A stretch of DNA of 36,893 nt from JBIOWF01 sp044868295 (GTDB taxonomy: Bacteria; Actinomycetota; Actinomycetes; Streptosporangiales; Streptosporangiaceae), in NCBI GenBank assembly GCA_044868295.1, contig JBIOWF010000289.1, positions 1 to 36,893 on the forward strand, written 5' to 3'. Below are positions 33,204 to 36,893 of this stretch, in pieces; the first letter of the stretch is position 1; each line of letters opens with the position of its first letter. The notes under the pieces were generated by a model. It was not told where the DNA came from, searched no databases, and worked only from the letters and a program-made list of their open reading frames with translations. The translations under genes were made by a program, and so were the position numbers.

Positions 33204-33294
33204 CCTGCGGGTTCTCCCGAACACCAGGCCACCGCGCGGCGTGCGGAACGGCTCCGCGCCCGCGTGCCACCCCGGCCGCCGGTAAGCTCCCTGT

Positions 33295-33777
33295 ATGCCA
33301 CGTGAGATCGGGCGCAAGCTCATCGCTCAGAACAAACGTGCCCGGCACGACTTCTTCATCGAAGACACATATGAGGCCGGGCTCGTCCTGACCGGCACGG
33401 AGGTCAAGTCCCTCCGCGCGGGAAAGGCCAATCTCACCGACGGTTACGCCACCGTCGACGGCGGCGAGGCGTGGCTGATCAACGTCTACATCCCGGAGTA
33501 CAGCCAGGGCACGTGGACCAATCACGCCGCGCGGCGCACGCGCAAGCTGTTGCTGCACCGCAAGGAGATCGGCAAGATCCACGCCACGCTCAGCGAGCGC
33601 GGCCTGACCCTGGTCCCCCTGGCGATGTACTTCAAGGACGGCAAGGCCAAGATCGAGCTGGGCATCGGCCGCGGTAAGAAGGACTACGACAAGCGGCAGA
33701 CGCTGCGCGAGAAGCAGGACAACCGGGACATGGCGCGCGCGCTGTCCACTGCCGTGCGCCGCCGAGGGGGCCGCTAG
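33295..33777 (+). CDS. smpB: SsrA-binding protein SmpB
   Basis: SmpB binds tmRNA and brings it to stalled ribosomes. The 160-residue product has the OB-fold signature IGRKLIAQNKRARHDFFIED and LTGTEVKSLRAGKANL. The basic C-terminal tail (KKDYDKRQTLREKQDNRDMA) inserts into the mRNA channel. The start is ATG 33295 without a clear Shine-Dalgarno. The gene ends four bases before the next GTG, so the transpeptidase-like gene is co-transcribed. Its RNA partner ssrA lies 2.5 kb downstream. Confidence 0.97.
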   Translation: MPREIGRKLIAQNKRARHDFFIEDTYEAGLVLTGTEVKSLRAGKANLTDGYATVDGGEAWLINVYIPEYSQGTWTNHAARRTRKLLLHRKEIGKIHATLSERGLTLVPLAMYFKDGKAKIELGIGRGKKDYDKRQTLREKQDNRDMARALSTAVRRRGGR

Positions 33778-33780
33778 TCC

Positions 33781-35679
33781 GTGTCCTCCCTTGCGAGAGC
33801 CGTACGCGCAGCTCTGGCCTTGGGGCTGGCCGCGCCGCTGCTGACGGCGTGTTTCGAGGAGCCGTCCCCGCATGAGGCCGTGCGGGACTTCCTGGTCGGC
33901 TGGCAGACCGGCGACTACGCGACCGCCGCCAGGCGCGCGGACGGGAACCCGGCCGTCGTGGAGAAGGCGCTGGAAGACGTCGGCCTGCAGCTGGACGCGG
34001 CTTCCATCAGGTTCACGGTCAAGGGCCTGCAGCGTGACGGGGACGAGGCGCGGGCCGAGTACCACGCCGAGGTCGACCTGGGCGAGAACAACCCCCTGTG
34101 GGAGTACGACGGCGCGTTGCCCCTCCATCTGGTCGACGGGCGGTGGAAGGTGCACTGGTCGCCCAGCGTGATCCATCCCGACCTGCACGAGGGGCAGCGT
34201 CTGGCCGTGGCGATCGAACCCGAGGGGCGGCAGCCGATCCTCGATCGCGAAGGTGACTCGCTCCAGGACGAGACGCTCCTCCACGTCGCCGGCGTCTATC
34301 CCGCCAAGCTGAGCGACGAGGCCAGGGTACGGCTGTGCGAGCAGCTCTCCCAGGTCACCGGGTTCGCCCAGGACCGCCTGCTGAGCCGGATCCTGTCGTC
34401 GCCACCGCAGGACTTCGTGCCTCTCGCGACGTTCGGGCGCACCAAGTTCGCCCAGCTCAAGGACAAGCTGACCGCGATCAGCGGCCTCACGATGGTCACC
34501 GACAACCCACCCGTGGCGCCCAAGTCGCCCACGCAGATCGTGGGACACGTCACGGCGATCACGCCTGAGGCGGAGCAGCAGCTCGGCGGGCCGCAGCGGG
34601 CGGGGGACACGGTCGGCAAGGACGGGCTGCAGAAGGCCTACCAGGATCAGCTGACCGGGTCGACCGAGACGCGCGTGGTCATTCTGGACACCGCGCCTCC
34701 CGGGCAGCAGGTGAAGGAGCTCAAGTCGTGGCCCGGTCGCAAGAACACGCCGGTCCGCACCACCATCGACTCCCGGCTGCAGGGCGCCGCCGACCATGCC
34801 GTGCTGGGCTCCCGCCCGGTCGCGCTGGTCGCGGTCCAAGCCTCGACCGGCGAGATTCGCGCGGTGTCGACCAGGGATTTGAATCAGGAGAAGGACGCGC
34901 TCGCGGGTAAATATCCGGCCGGCACCGCCTTCTCGATCATCGCCGCGGAGTCGCTGCTGAGGGGCGGCTTCGATCCGCGGCAGAAGGTGCCCTGCACCGC
35001 CGACCGTTCGGTCGGCGGCGCCCGGTTCCAGCAGACCGGCTTCCTGGGGGGCACGGCCGCTCCCACCTTCGCGACCGACTTCGCACAGGGCTGCGTGACC
35101 GCCCTCGCCTCCATGGCCAGGCGCGTCAGCGGGCCTGCCCTCATGGCCGACACCGCCAAGTTCGGCATCGGCGGCCAGTGGGGCCTTCCGCTCAGCACGT
35201 TCAGCGGTTCGGTGCCCGCACCCGACGGCGATGCCGCCGTGGCGAGGATCATCGCGGGCCAGAGCGTCCGGGTGAGCCCGCTGTCCATGGCGCTGGTCGC
35301 GGGCACGGTCGCCTCGGGCACGTGGCACCCGCCGGTCCTCGTGACCTCGCCGCCCTCCCCGGATCCGTCCGTGGACAGCCCGCCCCGGGTCACTCTGGCG
35401 CCCTCGCCGCTGGACGCCGCCACCCTGGCCAAGCTCCGCGATCTCATGCGCGCTGGAGTCACGTCGGGTACGGCCGGGGCCGCCGCCACCTCCGGTGATC
35501 CTGTGTACGGCGTGGCCTCCGGAGTCGCCTACGTGGAGAAGAAGCAGCGCAAGAACCTGTCCTGGTTCGTGGGCTGGCAAGGCGACCTGGCCATCGCCGT
35601 GATGGTCGAGAGCACCGACCCCACGGCCGCCGCCGGAGTCGCCGGTGCCTTCTTCCAGAACATCCGCGCCGGACAGTGA
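33781..35679 (+). CDS. MecA-like transpeptidase-fold lipoprotein without catalytic motifs
   Basis: A 632-residue lipoprotein (signal peptide ending LLTAC, Cys24). It has an NTF2-like MecA N-terminal domain (EAVRDFLVGWQTGDYATAAR...), a dimerisation-like middle region and a penicillin-binding-protein transpeptidase domain from TTIDSRLQGAADHAV onward. Aligned by eye to active relatives, SxxK (expected S-T-F-K) reads T-A-F-S near residue 381. SxN reads G-C-V in DFAQGCVTAL near 437, and KTG reads VAS in VYGVASGVAYV near 577. The surrounding fold residues are kept (YPAG, DFAQ, LSWFVGWQGDLA). It is therefore probably a pseudo-enzyme, for example a scaffold or regulator of wall synthesis. It starts at GTG 33781, coupled to smpB, and is followed by hairpin terminators. 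Confidence 0.9.
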   Translation: MSSLARAVRAALALGLAAPLLTACFEEPSPHEAVRDFLVGWQTGDYATAARRADGNPAVVEKALEDVGLQLDAASIRFTVKGLQRDGDEARAEYHAEVDLGENNPLWEYDGALPLHLVDGRWKVHWSPSVIHPDLHEGQRLAVAIEPEGRQPILDREGDSLQDETLLHVAGVYPAKLSDEARVRLCEQLSQVTGFAQDRLLSRILSSPPQDFVPLATFGRTKFAQLKDKLTAISGLTMVTDNPPVAPKSPTQIVGHVTAITPEAEQQLGGPQRAGDTVGKDGLQKAYQDQLTGSTETRVVILDTAPPGQQVKELKSWPGRKNTPVRTTIDSRLQGAADHAVLGSRPVALVAVQASTGEIRAVSTRDLNQEKDALAGKYPAGTAFSIIAAESLLRGGFDPRQKVPCTADRSVGGARFQQTGFLGGTAAPTFATDFAQGCVTALASMARRVSGPALMADTAKFGIGGQWGLPLSTFSGSVPAPDGDAAVARIIAGQSVRVSPLSMALVAGTVASGTWHPPVLVTSPPSPDPSVDSPPRVTLAPSPLDAATLAKLRDLMRAGVTSGTAGAAATSGDPVYGVASGVAYVEKKQRKNLSWFVGWQGDLAIAVMVESTDPTAAAGVAGAFFQNIRAGQ

Positions 35680-35706
35680 TGCCCGCCCTCCGGGCACGCG
35701 GGCATC
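35678..35706 (+). terminator. Hairpin overlapping the stop of the transpeptidase-like gene
   Basis: Perfect 9-bp stem GATGCCCGC / GCGGGCATC with an 11-base loop; its left arm begins within the TGA stop codon. It is the first of two hairpins in a row. Confidence 0.7.
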
Positions 35707-35720
35707 TCCTCCAGGACAAG

Positions 35721-35747
35721 CCGCCGGACGGCAACGCCGTCCGGCGG
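35721..35747 (+). terminator. Second hairpin after the transpeptidase-like gene
   Basis: Perfect 12-bp stem CCGCCGGACGGC / GCCGTCCGGCGG with a three-base AAC loop. It is GC-rich with no T tract, a form typical of actinomycete terminators. Together with the hairpin at 35678 it closes the ftsEX-smpB block. Confidence 0.75.
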
Positions 35748-35939
35748 GGTCGCCGGTGCCGGCTTCCATGATGCCGCGCCGTACAGGGAGGCCCATCGGC
35801 GTCGGATCCTGTCCGGATAAATCCTGCTATCGCGGTTCATGGGCTGGGGGAAATGAGTGCTTCGCACACCCAACAGGAACCGGAGGCGGAATTTTCTGCC
35901 AGCCGAGCAACCGTTTGGGGGCTTCCTTGCGTCTTTCTA

Positions 35940-36085
35940 GGTGACTGGGCTCCGCTTGGGGGGTTGCGGACTCAGTCACCGTGATGAGACCAGGGCTCCA
36001 TCTCGGGGGGAGCCCTGCCGTCCGGACCGGCTCGACCCTGCCGGTCGGCCCCCGGAGCGTGCGCTCGATGCCACGTTCCGGGGGC
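35940..36085. other. Four consecutive stem-loops: candidate structured RNA
   Basis: The 648-base gap between 35680 and ssrA has no convincing gene. It contains four adjacent inverted repeats. 35940-35980 has an 8-bp GGTGACTG/CAGTCACC stem plus inner TCCGC/GCGGA. 35991-36017 has a 9-bp CAGGGCTCC/GGAGCCCTG stem. 36025-36046 has a 6-bp GACCGG/CCGGTC stem. 36048-36085 has a 9-bp GCCCCCGGA/TCCGGGGGC stem. They are separated by only 1-10 bases. An undescribed non-coding RNA or leader is possible. A promoter is not obvious. Confidence 0.4.
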
Positions 36086-36093
36086 TTCGGTCT

Positions 36094-36245
36094 GTCATGA
36101 GGCATACCTCGCCGACCCGTCGTCCAGCCTGATGCGAATCCTGCCCCACGGTTTGCCATGAGGCCGTCGACGCCCTGCCGTCCAGCCCGATGTGAAGCCT
36201 GCCCCGGTTCGCCATGAGGCACGTCGACGGCCTGCCGTACGACCG
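36094..36245. repeat. Intergenic minisatellite upstream of ssrA
   Basis: Three units begin G(T/C)CATGAGGC at 36094, 36155 and 36211 (periods 61 and 56, the third incomplete). They share GTCGACG, CTGCCGT, CCAGCC-GATG-GAA and CCTGCCCC segments. Indels between units are not multiples of three, so the array is non-coding. Confidence 0.78.
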
Positions 36246-36280
36246 GGAATTTCAGTTCGCGTCGCCGGTGTTCTCTTGGA

Positions 36281-36311
36281 TAAGGTTGCGATGCTCGGCT
36301 CTTCGGAGCCG
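36281..36311 (+). promoter_or_regulatory. Possible ssrA promoter and 5' leader hairpin
   Basis: TAAGGT (36281-36286) fits the TANNNT -10 pattern and would give a precursor of about 35 bases before mature tmRNA, to be removed by RNase P. CGGCTC-TTCG-GAGCCG (36296-36311) forms a 6-bp hairpin with a UUCG tetraloop in that leader. TTGACA at 36314-36319 is too close to the RNA to be its -35 box. Confidence 0.4.
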
Positions 36312-36327
36312 GGTTGACAACTCAAGA

Positions 36328-36710
36328 GGGGGTGACCGGCTTCGACTTCGACATGTCAAGCCAGGGGAAGCGGGCCGAGGACGGCGGACATAACCTCGTT
36401 AACACTGTGACCGCAAACCAATAAGTGCCAATAACAAGCGCACTGAGGTCAGCCAGGGCAACCTGGCTCTCGCCGCCTAAGCAGCGAGTAACCTCTGTCA
36501 GCCCGGGAGCGCCTCCGGCCCGGATCTGACATCGCTAGGAGGCTCAACCGATCGACCCGGTCACGGGGTCGGTAGGGAAATCTAACAGTGACTGAGCCTG
36601 TCGGCGACTCGCCTGTGAGATCGCCGGGGCCGAGAAAAGCGCTACAGGCTGCGCCCGGAGAAGCCCTGACCTGGTGTTGAAGGACGCGGGTTCGATTCCC
36701 GCCACCTCCA
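36328..36710 (+). ncRNA. ssrA: Transfer-messenger RNA (tmRNA)
   Basis: tmRNA rescues ribosomes stalled on broken messages and tags their products. The 5' end GGGGGTGACCGGCTTCGAC and the 3' end CGGGTTCGATTCCCG-CCACCTCCA form the alanine-tRNA-like domain. The seven-base acceptor stem pairs GGGGGTG with CACCTCC (one G-U). CCA is not encoded and must be added (the DNA reads ACAT). The tag frame runs from GCC 36427 to TAA 36480. The length, about 383 bases, is normal for actinobacteria. Pseudoknot arms are implied by the inverted segments after the tag. The partner gene smpB is 2.5 kb upstream, and a strong terminator follows at once. An in-frame-looking GCA-AAC-CAA-TAA just before the tag is a decoy. 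Confidence 0.96.
36427..36480 (+). CDS. tmRNA-encoded proteolysis tag
   Basis: From resume codon GCC the frame reads ANNKRTEVSQGNLALAA and ends at TAA 36478-36480. The C-terminal LALAA is the expected ClpXP recognition end. The 17-residue tag is longer than the tags of about 12-15 residues I recall from other actinobacteria, and shares the N-KRTE start with the one I recall for Thermobifida. The exact resume codon is inferred. Confidence 0.85.
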   Translation, partial: ANNKRTEVSQGNLALAA

Positions 36711-36717
36711 CATGAAG

Positions 36718-36758
36718 AGCCCTGCCCGCCGACCAAAGCTCGGCGGGCAGGGCTTTTT
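36718..36758 (+). terminator. Intrinsic terminator of ssrA
   Basis: A perfect 15-bp stem (AGCCCTGCCCGCCGA and its complement) with a seven-base loop CCAAAGC, followed by TTTT. It starts eight bases after the tmRNA discriminator base. It is the only classical T-tracted terminator in the window. Confidence 0.95.
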
Positions 36759-36893
36759 GGCGTTCACCCCAGCAGGACGGCAAGGTACGCGATTTCGCCG
36801 ATCCGCCGCCCTTGATCGTTATCTCGTGAAGAGGGAAATGGTCGGACGAGCGGTTACCCGGACCCGAAGCACTGAGTCCACCGCACCTAGGAC
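36759..36893. other. Right-edge sequence, nothing recognised
   Basis: 135 bases beyond the ssrA terminator. I find no gene start, RNA gene or repeat here. Such ssrA flanks are common integration sites for mobile elements, but no attachment-site duplication is visible inside the window. Confidence 0.4.

Noticed and set aside
33175..35796. 873-codon minus-strand frame across smpB and the transpeptidase-like gene
   Set aside because: Shadow frame: low-complexity Gly/Arg/Asp content and antisense to two confident genes.
36094..36245. CRISPR array or protein-coding repeat upstream of ssrA
   Set aside because: Tandem units without spacers; unit lengths break any reading frame.
36314..36319. TTGACA as the -35 box of ssrA
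   Set aside because: It lies only nine bases before the mature tmRNA 5' end, leaving no room for a -10 element.
36718..36893. Integrated element attachment site at ssrA
   Set aside because: ssrA 3' ends are frequent integration targets, but no integrase or repeated 3' end of ssrA is visible in the window.

Overview
The window is high-GC (roughly 70%) DNA from a filamentous or related actinomycete, most likely in the Streptosporangiales. The evidence for the order is the secA / DUF6459 / NAD-glutamate dehydrogenase / prfB-ftsE-ftsX-smpB-ssrA backbone typical of actinobacteria, the GTG and leaderless starts, and a tmRNA tag (ANNKRTEVSQGNLALAA) that resembles, from memory, the Thermobifida tag. 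The genus cannot be fixed from sequence alone.

Layout. (1) 1-4.5 kb: the 5' part of a YcaQ-like DNA glycosylase gene, a small membrane protein, secA and an Rv3235-family gene convergent with it. (2) 4.6-11.4 kb: a self-contained N-acetylglucosamine-type phosphotransferase locus. A DasR-like GntR regulator and EIIC run leftward. A SIS-domain aminosugar-phosphate enzyme, EIIB, EIIA, a HAD phosphatase, HPr and Enzyme I run rightward. A perfect 22-bp palindrome resembling overlapping DasR boxes lies between the two arms. (3) 11.7-16.9 kb: a NagZ-like glycoside hydrolase 3 lipoprotein, three HAD-like genes and a DUF6912 gene, interspersed with minisatellites. One HAD carries nine in-frame 21-bp repeats. 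Another has no ATG/GTG/TTG start and has Asn where the nucleophile Asp is expected. (4) 16.9-19.7 kb: an accessory or scar segment with an imperfect inverted-repeat element, an AAA ATPase/nuclease-like gene under a duplicated dyad and a Shine-Dalgarno-sequestering hairpin, and two 5'-truncated penicillin-recognising pseudogenes fused head to head. (5) 19.7-28.7 kb: acetoacetyl-CoA synthetase, a Tat-exported FAD oxidase and a giant NAD-glutamate dehydrogenase. (6) 28.8-36.9 kb: a lipoprotein, prfB, a zinc-ribbon miniprotein, ftsE, ftsX, smpB, a MecA-like transpeptidase homologue that has lost all three catalytic motifs, a densely hairpinned intergenic region, and ssrA (tmRNA).

How the genes fit together. 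Amino sugars released from cell wall or chitin (GH3 lipoprotein) would be imported and phosphorylated by the PTS and converted by the SIS enzyme, with the DasR-like protein sensing the product. smpB and ssrA supply trans-translation 2.5 kb apart. ftsEX and the inactive transpeptidase homologue sit in one rightward block that may link division to wall remodelling (inference). The most unusual items are the catalytic-motif-less transpeptidase, the heptad-repeat HAD, the possible ATT-start HAD, the ATPase with its leader, the pseudogene junction and the four-hairpin region upstream of ssrA.
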